From Eutypa lata (Eukaryota > Ascomycota > Sordariomycetes > Xylariales > Diatrypaceae), in contig JAKULF010000009.1 in the NCBI GenBank assembly GCA_022661535.1, forward strand, positions 1,984,001 through 2,048,000: 64,000 nucleotides of DNA. Direction: 5' to 3'. Below are positions 12,984-23,754 of this stretch, piece after piece. The notes beneath the pieces were generated by a model. The model was not told the origin of the DNA, ran no database searches, and saw nothing but the letters and a program-made list of their open reading frames with translations. The first letter of the stretch is position 1. Each line of letters opens with the position of its first letter. Position numbers and translations under genes: made by a program.

Positions 12984-14334
12984 TCACAATTTCTTGCGAT
13001 ACAGCTCCCCCGCGCAACCACACAACCGAGCCGTAGCCTGCTCGGGCGTGATATCGCGCTGCGGCTCGGCCATGAGCTCGTAGCCGACGAGGAACTTGCG
13101 CACGGTAGCGGACCGCAGCAAGGGCGGGTAGAAGTGCATATGGAGCCAGCTGTTCTCAACCTCCTCTGCGGTCCCGTCGAGCGGCGCCTGGTGGATGCCC
13201 GAGCTGTAGGGAAAGCTGGTCTCGAAGAGGTTGTCGTAGCAGCGCGCGACCTCCTGTATGGCGTCGGCGAAGCGCAGGCGCTCCTCGGCCGTCAGGTCGA
13301 CGAGAGCGCGCGCATGCCGCTTGGCGATGATCATCGTCTCAAAGGGCCAGACGGCCCACCAGGGGCACACCACGAGGAACGACTCGTTCTGGTAGACGAC
13401 GCGCTCGGCCTTCTCCGCCTCCAGCTTCACGTAGTCCGCGAGGAGGTGGCGCCCCCGGTGCTCGGCCCGGTACTTGGCCAGCTGGACGGCCTCGGCCGCG
13501 GGCTCCTCGGGCAGCGTGCTCGTCGTCCAGATCTGGCAGTGCGGGTGCGGGTTCGAGCAGCCCATGGCCGCGCCCTTGTTCTCGAAGATCTGCATGTAGC
13601 GGAGCTGCTGCGACGGCGGCGGGGTCAGGCTTTCGGCCGGGGCGGGTCCCATCAGGGAGAGCGTCTTCTGCGCGACGGAGGCGAGCGGGTTCGTGGGCGC
13701 CAGGTGCGCGGCGTAGATCCGCGTCCATGTCGAGACGATCGGCAGGATCTCCGAGGCGGGCATGTCGGCTAGCGTGATGTGGTGCTTTGGCGAGAAGGTC
13801 AGGACGAAGCATTTGCCCGTGACGCTCTCGGCGCGGAGCAAGAGCGAGGATAAGTCTGCGTCGAGTTGGTAGGGTTAGCATTCGGACACCGGTGGCATCG
13901 TGATACATTCTCTCCAGATCTACCTACCATGGCTTGACGTTTCGGGCTTGTAATCTTGCTGGTCCTCCTTGACAGCGCTGTAGTCGTTTACGAAGACGAA
14001 GGTCTCGTTGTAATCGGGATTTACTTCGCCACCCGCTCGTGGGTTTCTCGGACAGAGGTAGCACTTGAATTGTCAATACCTCCCATCGCCGAGCGCCTAG
14101 TCGGACATTTCTATATATACCTTAGGGTCGTATTCCGGTAGTTTGTTGACACCCGGCTCTTCCTGCTGGCCTCTGAAGAAATGAACTATAAGCAAAGAAT
14201 CAACTCTACGCTTGGTTGTACTGCAGAACTTACTGCCAAGGTCGCTTGGTTCTGTGGGGTGACACAAGCAACCATGAACCTCTTAAAGGGTTATAGCGAC
14301 GATGCGATATGTCATCGAGGACTTTCTCAGGCAT
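12984..14334 (-). CDS. gal7: Galactose-1-phosphate uridylyltransferase (Leloir pathway)
   Basis: Predicted 386-residue enzyme from four exons: 14234-14334, 14121-14172, 13928-14063 and 12984-13855. All junctions are in phase (..RPWQ-GQQEEPG.., ..[12 protein letters not shown].., ..[11 protein letters not shown]..). The family features are complete: RPW near residue 34, the zinc pair C52-x2-C55 in CYLCPRN, the NPHPHCQIW motif whose second histidine (H202) is the uridylylated nucleophile, and the C-terminal [20 protein letters not shown] block. The enzyme transfers UMP from UDP-glucose to galactose-1-phosphate in the cytosol. No epimerase or galactokinase gene is adjacent, so there is no GAL cluster here. 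The coding region is strongly GC-rich compared with its flanks. Confidence 0.95.
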
Positions 14335-15565
14335 GATGTGCGAATAGCTCGTAGGTTTGATAAGGTATAGGAGTATAATGTGATGCGCATACAAGATGAA
14401 GGGGGTTCTTAGAAGGATTGGACAAATACATTTAAAGCCATGTAGAATAAAAATATACTTTGAATATGATAACTTAAGGATGTAATGGAAAATATTTACC
14501 TCGTCTTACCTTTACAATTGTAGATTCTGACATGACCTGGAACACGGATAGCAACGGCGAGGCGGGGCAATTCATCAATCACATGGCGGGGTGAATTTGC
14601 CCGTTAGGTTGGTCCCCGGTTTCATCTCGGTCGAGGACTTCGCGAATAATCACGGTACCTTTGGCATTTTTTCTCGAGGTAATACGATTATGGAGTACAT
14701 CTAGGTATGTACGCAGGTATCTTCAAATGCTTGTAGTATTGATCTCACCCTACGTTACAATACATATAGGGATTTATTTATTCGAACTTGGAGGTTCTTC
14801 TAGATTGTGATACAACATATGGCACCAGGTATTCACCTGTCAGCCTGTCACCCACCAGCCTAGAACATCAAAGCCATAAGGTAAAATAATATGATGTAAT
14901 TGGATAGTTTGGTGGGAACGAAAACAAAATTAAAATGGTGGCTTGCTACCTACTTTCGGTGCCATGGTCGGCGGAATTTACAGTCAAGATTCTTGCTCTT
15001 TCTATTAGCCTAAATAGGAAAGTCAAAGAGGTCATTAATATAGGTGAATAGAAGCGAAACGGTCTATAGTCTTTCAAAGCGTGAGATAAACACATCATGA
15101 CGCTTTGTGGTTATGAATTGTTACATCTTGTAACTAACTGCCTGACTGCACATGCATTGCAGCTTCTGCACGAGCCACCTTTCAATCTGGAGGTCTTACA
15201 TAATTAACAGACTAACCGCATTGTTCTTAATGCCCCACTAAATTACACTACTGTACCCCATCCTCTCCATGATCTTTGGTGGCACCGTCGAAGCTCATTC
15301 GCAAGACATCCCAAAGCGAGCCAGCAACCGGACACCTTCATCGAAACAGTCATCGTGCACAACATAGTCCATCCAACTACGCGTCTTTCCTTACTCGCCT
15401 TGTCGCGCGCTTCCCTGTCAATACACTCGATACCCGAATAACTCCAAACCAGCGCTCTGGCGTCGTCCTTTCTACCATAACGCTTCGTCTAACTTTGCCT
15501 CGGAACTGTGTCCCGACTGTATATTACTAACGTTCACCACCTACCTACCTACGTCCCCCGACGCC
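14335..15565. promoter_or_regulatory. Divergent intergenic region, gal7 and ada2
   Basis: About 1.2 kb, AT-rich, between two divergent start codons. It must hold both promoters; no specific sites are called and no coding frame is supported. Confidence 0.5.
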
Positions 15566-17402
15566 ATGGGGGTTATTCGGAAGAAAACCGCAACCCGAGG
15601 GGGGGAAGGTGGTGTCAAATATGTTTGCGACGTATGTTCTGCAGACATAACATCAACAGTACGTATAATCTCATGTTATTATTGTCTTGTTGTCATTTTA
15701 TGAGAAGCTCTATCGGTCATGCCATGATGCCTAGATGTCAACACATCGGCCCGACATCTTCCCGGAGCCGTGTAGTCAGCTGTCAGCCTTCAGCCTTACA
15801 AGACCCATCTACCCGCACCAACCACTGCATGTGTCTATACACAAGACCTTGTCCATTTCCGTCTATGCCCAAACCCTTATTAACTATGACATTATTTAAT
15901 AGGTACGAATTCGATGTGCCCATAGCGCATGTAATGAATATGACCTCTGTGTACAATGCTTCTCCAGCGGTTCTGCTAGTGGTTCCCACCAGCCTGCTAC
16001 TCATCCCTATCGAGTGATTGAACAAAACTCCTTTCCCATATTCGACCGTGACTGGGGCGCCGACGAGGAACTCCTATTGCTAGAAGGCTGTGAAATCTAT
16101 GGCTTAGGATCATGGGCGGATATTGCGGATCACATTGGCGGATACCGTCATAAAGATGAAGTTCGCGACCACTACTTGAAAGTTTATGTTGATTCACCAT
16201 CTTTCCCTCTTCCGGAACGATGTCGACCCAAGGACATGGAGCTGGCTCAGGAGATCTCCCGCGAAGAGTTCCAGGCCCGTAAGAAGCGAAGGATCGAGGA
16301 ACGAAGAGAAGCCCAGAAGAATGCGCCACCCTTGCCGCCTAAGACCAAGCCTACGGCTAGTGTGCCATCATGCCACGAGATCCAAGGGTATATGCCTGGT
16401 CGTCTAGAGTTCGAGACCGAACATGCCAATGAGGCTGAGGAAGCTGTTCAGTTGATGCAGTTCGATCCAGGCGATGGTATCAACCCGAGGACGGGCGAGC
16501 TGGAGCCTGAAATGGAACTTAAGCTGACCGTCATGGATATCTACAACAGCCGATTAACCCAGCGTGTAGAGCGGAAGAAGGTCGTCTTTGAGCACAACCT
16601 ACTTGAGTACCGTGAAAATATGAAGACGGAGAAGAAGAGGAGTAAGGAGGAGCGCGATCTTGTGAACAAAGCTAAACCATTTGCCCGGATGATGAACCAT
16701 GACGACTTCGAGAGTTTGTGTCAGGGTCTCGTGGATGAGCTCAATCTACGACAGGCTATTTCTCAGCTTCAAGAGTGGAGGAAGATGAAGATTGGTGACC
16801 TTCGCAGTGGTGAGAAGTACGAGCAGGAGAAGGCACAACGTATCCAAAAGACCATCCCGATGGGCTCGATGGATAGAGAACGGTTGGCATCAGCTCAGCG
16901 TAACAAGCAGAATGTTCAAGCCGATCCTCCAAGTGGTGCCGCAGTCCTTGTTGCACCCGAACTCCCCTTCCGTCCGGCTACGAATGGAACGGGCACGGGG
17001 ACAACTACCCAGCCTGCTGCGGATGGGGAAGGAGGCGATCCCAAGCCTCTTACGAATGGGCACACGAACGGGGTTACAAACGGAGCTGTCACCAATGGGA
17101 CGGGTCCCGGGAAACAACGGTTCATGGCGCAGCCAATATCCGGTGTACAGCCCCTACCACTCACCCAGGAGAATGCACCCGATCTACATCTTCTCACTCC
17201 AGAAGAGGTGGAGATTTGCAAGGTATCGCGGTTACAGCCGAAGCCCTACCTGATGATTAAGGAACAGGTGCTCAAGGAGGCGCTCAAGGGCAACGGTACC
17301 CTCAAGAAGAAGCAGGTGAAGGAGATCAGTCGCCTCGACTCGCAGAAAGGCAGTAGGCTTTTCGACTTCTTCGTCAACTCTGGCTGGATCGGCAAGGTCT
17401 AG
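15566..17402 (+). CDS. ada2: SAGA transcriptional adaptor Ada2
   Basis: Predicted 530-residue protein from exons 15566-15658 and 15903-17402. The 244-nt intron splits the ZZ zinc finger between [11 protein letters not shown] and [19 protein letters not shown]. Domain order: ZZ finger (about residues 19-66), SANT/Myb domain (about 77-125, [24 protein letters not shown]), an ADA2 central coiled region (about 220-310), a Thr/Gly/Asn linker, and a C-terminal SWIRM domain (about 450-530). Ada2 binds Gcn5 and stimulates nucleosomal histone acetylation in the SAGA and ADA complexes. The intron is longer than most in this window, but the exon 1 frame has no other continuation. Confidence 0.95.
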
Positions 17403-19232
17403 TTAGGTCTAGGCCATAGGGATGGCTGTGATGGCTGAGATGTCGCGGGAAAACTGTCCGTGTGCCTTTGCTCACTAGCGAGGGAGGAATGAGGAAGTTT
17501 TACTTGCCTCAGACACGTAAAGTGGCATTTTGGCTCATTGTTGCACGGTGATGCTAGGATGAGGTTTAACATTGTTTAACGATAGATGGAATAGCTGGTT
17601 GATAGTCTAGTTCGACGGGCCCATCCGCACCTTGGCAGCGGCTAGTTCTATGGAGCTGTCCTAGTCATGTATCACCTCTCGACAGGTATTGCCTACCTAT
17701 GTAATAACCACTCTGCACTGCAGGAGGTTGCTCTATAGAAGTATTACTAGTATTGGCATGAATAAGAGCATCCCCCCTGCCCCCCTGGGATCTTTACACA
17801 ATTTTATATTGGGTTTGGTGTGTGTAAGAATCGATGACGCTTATATATCCTGAAGACGCCCTCGATGGAATTTGACATCTAGAGGTAGATTCCCAGGTAG
17901 TTAGGGAGCAAGCTGTTAGTGTATTCAGTAAAGGCGGCAAAGGGGTGCTTTCACCTCGAAATAATTAGGGTTGACACCAGTCTGACCGGCATAGTCATTA
18001 TGAGGGCCTCATCGCTAACATATGCAGCTTCCTATCTGCCTATATACTCGAAGCCCCTTAGGAGAGACCGTAACATGGTAGTGGTTTATCTACTACCTCT
18101 AGGTGGGAATCATAAGGTAGACAATATCTTTCCCATCCATTTTCCAACCCATGCATGTATTTCGTAAGTGAGACAAATATCATAGTCCACCGTTAGCGGC
18201 GGCTGTGGCTGCTTAGCCCTACGCACCCCTGCCCATTGGCATGTAAACGTATACCAGGTAGGTATTCTATAACTCGAAGAAGAAAACATTAATAGCGTGT
18301 CTTGTGGAGTAAGGGCTTCTTAAGACTGGAAAGAGGATAGGAGGAGTAGCAGCTTCCTTCACACCCAAACACCATCCCTTACAAAGATTGCACTTGCACT
18401 TGCACTTGCACTTGCCATACATGGAGCAAACATCACATACATGTAGGTAGTAGCACGACATATAACTAGACGCGCGGTATCTAGGAGCGTTATTCTGATA
18501 CGGTGCACAACATTACACTAATAGCAAACACCACACATCATCACACGTAGCCACATTGCAGCTAGATGAGTTTCTGGGATACTGTACCCGTATAAATACC
18601 GTTTGTCCTTTAAACCCCCTCTAACTAGAACTGCAGATTGGGTTTGATTTCAATTCGATCTAACTACCCTTTGTCTGAAAACAATTTCGGTGTCGAAATC
18701 GCCAAGTGTAGTGTCTTTGTTATAATATTCTCCGTTGCCAGGCAATTTCCTCCACAATCCCAGGGCTTTTCTTCTCCCTTCATCCCTCCCGTTGACGAAT
18801 TTCTACTTCCACATACATAGTATATGCGCATGCAATGTTTCAGCCACTTCACAATAGTAACTTGGTTGTTAGGCGGAAATCTCTCCCGGAGGACATTTGA
18901 CTCGCGAATTACACGGCACTCGGCACACTTACCAGATCCCCAAGGAATAACAACTTAGTAGGACCGAACTTCTTGGAGAGCGCCATAACACATTTAATGC
19001 GACACTGGTCCTCATGATACTTATTACCCTGTCCTTGATCGATACCGCTAACTCGACTGTTCATCCTGGTGCGCGGTTGAGCTTGACTCATACGCGTGTC
19101 GATAACACAACTCTGAGCTGACCACGGATAATACACTGAGGATACTGGATATCCCTCTATAAAATTATTACCCGGTCGGTTCCTTTGAGCATAATACCTA
19201 GTTCTCGCCTCTCCTTTTCATACCCATTTAAG
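17403..19232. other. Long intergenic region
   Basis: About 1.8 kb with no confident gene. It contains a (CACTTG)4 repeat at 18391-18414. On the minus strand at 18934-19091 there is a possible first exon of about 53 codons ending at a good GTAAGT donor, but I cannot find a convincing following exon or domain. Confidence 0.5.
18391..18414. repeat. (CACTTG)4 hexanucleotide repeat
   Basis: Four perfect hexamer copies in noncoding DNA. Confidence 0.9.
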
Positions 19233-20729
19233 ATGACGATAAGCCCTCGAAAGTTTACGGGATTTTCGCCGCGGCGGAGCATCATCCCACCCACATTATG
19301 CACGCTGCTTCTCATAACAGTGTGGAGTTTAGGCGTCCCACACCCGTCGTTCCAGTGGCTCGGCCACCGCCCAGAAGGTCCTACCAACCGTCCCCCTTCA
19401 TACCCACCTACGAACATCCCGAGCGGCCCGGGACCCTACCCAATAGATATCGACCTAGCCGATCCCGAAGCGCCGTTCGTCGGCTGGCCGCTGGAGAGGG
19501 TGTGCAACGAGGCCAAGCGAGTCGAGGGCTTGGTGTTCGTCTGCGACAACAACTCCGGCGGGCTCGGCAACATCCGGAACTACATCCAGACGTGCCTGCG
19601 GTACGCGCTCGAGGCCGGCGCCACGGGCATCACGCTGCCGCGGATCCGGCAGCGCGACGACGCGGACCTCGCCAACATCTGGACCGACTACCTGCCCTTC
19701 ACGTACATGTTCGACGAGGGGCACTTCCGCGCCGCCTTCGGGCGGCACTGCCCGCACATCCGCATCTACGACAACGCGACGGCGATCCCGGGCGTGGGCG
19801 AGAAGGAGAGGGAGATCGAGCTCATCACGCCCAAGGACTTCGGCGACCGCGAGGAGTGCCACCCCTGGGACCAGAACCGCAACTTCCAGCGGTTCGGCGA
19901 CCGGTTCCGCGCCTGGCTCCAGATCGGCACCGACCGGCCCCCGCCCTCCGCCAACCACACCCGCGCCATCCGCTTCCACTGGGGCGTCCTCTGGGACTGG
20001 CAGGTCTGGTACGACGGCCCCGAGTTCGCGACCACCTTCGGCAGCGTCCTCCGCTTCAACGAACAGCTGCTGCGCCTTGGGAACAAGGTCCTCGAGAATA
20101 TGCGCGAGTTTGCGTGCGAGCAGCAACGACAACAACGCGTCGGGGGTGGGAGCGGGAGTGGAGGTAGTGCGACGGAAAAAGCTACGGGCGCATTTATAGG
20201 CGTGCACCTCCGGACCGAGAGTGACGCCATGGACGACTGGCCAACCTACTTGGAGCAGTTCGACACGTTCCGGAGGCAGGCCATACTAGAAGGAAGCAAC
20301 AAAGGGGGGAGTGAAGAACAAGGAGAGAACGACAACAACTACTTCGGGGCGGCGTACCTCGCGACAGGCGACGCAGCAGAAGCGGAGAAGTTCGTGAGAG
20401 CGGCGGCGACGGAGCTCTCGAACATGAAGGTGGTGGGCAAGAGGGACCTGCTGGAGGGCGAGGACCTCGCGGAGCTTAACAGCCTCACGTTCGACCAGCA
20501 GGGCATCGTGGACGCGGTCGTGCTGCTGGCCAGCGACTTCTTCGTCGGCACCATGCCCAGCAGCTTCTCCGTCTATATCGCCATGAAGCGCCACCTGCGC
20601 ACCGGCGGCCTGTATACCCGGCCCTGGAAGGTTGGCACTACCGAGGGCGATGGCCTCTCCCATATGGGAGGGCATTATAGGAAATACTGGGAAAATTGGC
20701 TGTTCATGTGGGATGGGATGTGGCCGTAA
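19233..20729 (+). CDS. O-fucosyltransferase-like type II membrane protein
   Basis: Single-exon protein of 498 residues. The start chosen is the first ATG (19233) of the frame. A short cytoplasmic N-terminus is followed by one membrane anchor (about residues 16-34), a proline-rich stem, and a lumenal catalytic-type domain, the topology of a Golgi or ER glycosyltransferase. The domain opens with VFVCDNNSGGLGNIRNYIQ, resembling the GGLGNQ-type donor-binding start of fucosyltransferase folds, and later has GVHLRTESDA, matching the H-x-R block shared by O-FucT/GT65/GT68-like enzymes. A Gly/Ser/Gln-rich insert (about residues 290-315) precedes this block. Substrate is unknown. Codons are strongly GC-ending compared with the flanks. 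Superfamily assignment is fairly confident, exact activity is not. Confidence 0.7.
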   Translation: MTISPRKFTGFSPRRSIIPPTLCTLLLITVWSLGVPHPSFQWLGHRPEGPTNRPPSYPPTNIPSGPGPYPIDIDLADPEAPFVGWPLERVCNEAKRVEGLVFVCDNNSGGLGNIRNYIQTCLRYALEAGATGITLPRIRQRDDADLANIWTDYLPFTYMFDEGHFRAAFGRHCPHIRIYDNATAIPGVGEKEREIELITPKDFGDREECHPWDQNRNFQRFGDRFRAWLQIGTDRPPPSANHTRAIRFHWGVLWDWQVWYDGPEFATTFGSVLRFNEQLLRLGNKVLENMREFACEQQRQQRVGGGSGSGGSATEKATGAFIGVHLRTESDAMDDWPTYLEQFDTFRRQAILEGSNKGGSEEQGENDNNYFGAAYLATGDAAEAEKFVRAAATELSNMKVVGKRDLLEGEDLAELNSLTFDQQGIVDAVVLLASDFFVGTMPSSFSVYIAMKRHLRTGGLYTRPWKVGTTEGDGLSHMGGHYRKYWENWLFMWDGMWP

Positions 20730-21639
20730 ATGAATGGGTGGGTGAGTGAGTGGATGGGTTTGCGTGAGAAAGGTAAACTACCTAACTAGGTAGGTATGTA
20801 TATGTGAGCTCCATGACGATGAAGCGCTGGGTTGGGTGGTTGATTGGTTGATCGACTGGGACGGCGTCGGCGTTGGATTTGGCTTTGGCGTTGCTGATGG
20901 GATGGATGGAATGGGTTCAACAGGCCACAAAACCAACACGGCTGTTGTGTTGTTTTCTGTTGTCATTCACTACCTAACTATGGTAATTCCGTAATTCGCC
21001 ATATCGCTTTTTTTCCTTCGTTTACAGCGCAGCATTTATGATATGGCTTATTATAGCATCATACACACATAGCAAGGAGGCAATGCTTGAATTTATAATA
21101 GATTGCATCTTCGTCTATCTACTCGTTCTGCCTGCGATGCTTGGTATGTACCTAGGTATGTAGACAAGGTAAGTAGCACTAAAGAACCGATGTAGCCCCT
21201 TATTGCAACAATCAGGTGTTATGCATGTATCAGTAAATGGCGGGGTCCCCCTCTACCTCTGAAGGTTCTGATCAGTAAGTCTCGACCAAGAGCTGTCTGT
21301 CTGGTTGAAATCTTCCATCCATTGAGATTACACAGCGTATTGAACCGTACACGTCACTTACAACATATATATCTAAGTATTCAATTGAATAGTTTCAGTA
21401 AATCGAGCCCATCACTCTACTTTCCTTTATACCATCCAGAGCCTTTTCTGTCCTTGCCAGCCAGCCAGCTAGCCAGCTTACTTACCCCGCCAGAGACATA
21501 AGGTGTGTATGCGTTCATGAGAAACGCCACTGTCACTGCCACTCTAGCAGCAACACTAGTACGAGGCACAATTACCCCTAAGATCCAACTAGGACGCCAT
21601 ATCGGATTCACACATAACCACTCCAGCATCTCATCTCCG
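20730..21639. other. Intergenic region
   Basis: About 0.9 kb without a supported gene. It holds GGTGGTTGATTGGTTGAT-type degenerate repeats near 20835 and CCTAGGTA-like motifs near 20785 and 21150. If the upstream in-frame ATG at 21517 is used by the next gene, its last 120 bp become coding. Confidence 0.5.
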
Positions 21640-22596
21640 ATGACGTCCATAGCGACGCTCGAGCGTATCGACGCCAATAGGCTGGCAGACCTGCTCCTCG
21701 CGCAGGCGCAGCGCGAAATAGAGAACCAGAACCAGAATCAGAACGGGGCTGAGGGCTCTTCCATCGCTATTGTTGATGTGCGGGATGATGGTGAGTGAAA
21801 TTAAATCTCGATCAGTCTTGAAGTTTTCGTTTTTTTGTTCTTGGAGGTCTTCTTCTTCGCTGGGGAACCCTAGCAGCCTAGGTAGGTAGTCTAGATGGGT
21901 GGGTGAGTGAGTTGGCGAGTGAGGGAGAGACGGCGACGGGTGAGTGTCGAGATCAGCTCGCTGCCTAGCTGAATGTAAATAAATGGGCGTGGATAGGCCT
22001 GCTATCTCTCATCTACTCCGTATGCTTCAGCTTTAAGCCCCTCCCGTATTACAACTGGGTACTAGATGATACGGTTTAGGGGAGCAAGGGAGCACCAATG
22101 GACGGACGAAGAAAGGAGATGCTAAGGTTCTTGTACTATTTAGCCGCCTAACCTCCATATGTTCTTTTTCTTTTTCTTTTTCTTTTCTTCTTCTTTTCCT
22201 CACTTTTTCGGGACCCCCCACTTACATACTCTGAGGACAGACCATATAGGCGGGCACATCAAGTCATCGCTGCACTTCCCCAGCCGCAGCCTCGACGTCA
22301 TGATGCCGACGCTCCTGCGGAAGCTCGCAGACAAGGACACGGTCGTGTTCCACTGCGCGCTGAGCCAGCAGCGGGGGCCCAGCGCCGCCCTGCAGTACCT
22401 GCGCGAGAGGGAGGCCCAACAGCCGCAGCTGGGAGGTAGTGGTAATGGCAATGGTACTGGAGATGAGACCTTGGAGGTCAAGAAGCAGACGGTCTACGTC
22501 TTGGATCGCGGCTTCGTTGGCTGGCAGGAGGTCTATGGGCCTGATGAGCGGCTTACGGAGAATTATCGGAAGGAGCTTTGGGAGGAGGGTTATTGA
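21640..22596 (+). CDS. Cdc25-like rhodanese phosphatase / arsenate reductase
   Basis: Predicted 168-residue protein from exons 21640-21790 and 22241-22596. The join ..VDVRDD-D-HIGGHIKSS.. restores the standard rhodanese/Cdc25 motif. The active-site loop is HC89ALSQQR95, a C-x5-R phosphatase signature, of the size and type found in the small fungal Ibp1/Ych1/Arr2 (Acr2) group, which act as phosphatases or arsenate reductases; the sequence alone does not choose between them. An earlier in-frame ATG at 21517 would add 41 residues (MRNATVTATLAATLVRG..) that could be a mitochondrial presequence; I prefer 21640, where similarity begins. The 450-nt intron is unusually long and has a pyrimidine-rich stretch near its 3' end. 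Confidence 0.82.
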
Positions 22597-23754
22597 GTGA
22601 GGATTGTATAGTAGAGTACCAAAGTTAAGATGGGAACGCGAAGGTAGTGCCATTTGGTAGATTGATGTTGCTGAGTGAGAGCTTGTTTGGTCATAGCTGG
22701 CATGGCCCTTCTGGAGCAAATCACGGGCTGCCCAGTTAATAAGTGCCATTTTTAGAGATAAAAAGACTGATGGAAATAAAGTGCATACATCTCTGTTGGC
22801 TATGCCTGGAATTATCGCGTTACCGTTCCTAGGTAAATGATAACATTAGTTTCACCTAGCACCGTCAGCCGTCAACCATCATTTAGTTCTATGCATGTAT
22901 ATAGCTCTTTTCGTAGTTTTCTAGGTATTGTGTCTTCAGGACCTTTAGCCGTCCTTGTCAATGATTCCAGACCAGACAGTATGACTTACTAAAATATGAC
23001 ATCCATTTACTATTCCCTTAGTTAACAAAAAAATCTTCCATTTGGTATTATTAAATCCGAAGAAATAACAACCACAATTCGAAGGTACGCATAACTTGAT
23101 GTTTTCGAACTAGATATTGATCTTATATATTTCCTCGCACGCTGCCAGTAAAAGGATCTTGTATTCTAAGTTCAACCTAACGGTGCAGTCTAGGAACCAG
23201 CCGGGACTGTACATATAACACCAGACTGTCGCTACTGACACCACAGGGGTGGTTGTGAATGAGTACGTCCACCTTGAATACGGTAGACTGGCTGTTTTGC
23301 CGACGATATTGGTGGTCATTGAAAGGATTTGGTGGCGTTTCGTGTATCGACCGGATTTCCCTAGTTTGGAGTAGTGGCCCTGCAATATCGTTATGCGAGC
23401 TGACCTTACTGACTGGTGTTAAGACTTTGTGTTCTGCGTAAAAATTCTTTGAATTCCCCCTATGTCCGAGACGCAATATCCCAAGAGGGAGACTTCATCA
23501 TCCATAATAGTACCCGCGATCCGACCGGCTTCTAACAACGCCTCATCGCAGCGTCTACCCAGACCATTTTGGGTTGTTGATCAAGGTCCTATAAATATAG
23601 CCCAAGTATATGAAAGTATGTATGTATGGTCTACATTACATTTACATGGATAAGCTGCATCTAAACCCCTTTGTTTGTGTCACCTTCTCCACCCGCACAG
23701 CGCCCAAACAAACCTAATGCGACCCTGGAATTGGCTGGATACTTCCGCAATAAA
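22597..23754. other. Convergent intergenic region
   Basis: Between the 3' ends of the rhodanese gene and the kinase-like gene. Several short open frames on both strands lack domains, splice support or compositional bias. No gene is called. Confidence 0.5.

Noticed and set aside
13134..13908. Long frames overlapping gal7
   Set aside because: Antisense or shifted-frame shadows caused by high GC in the gal7 exon.
18664..19091. Possible two-exon minus-strand gene
   Set aside because: First exon ends in a good donor, but the continuation has several equivalent acceptors and no recognisable product; not enough support to call.
19298..20230. Several long frames on both strands inside the fucosyltransferase-like gene
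   Set aside because: GC-rich shadows; composition dominated by Arg/Pro/Ala and without motifs.
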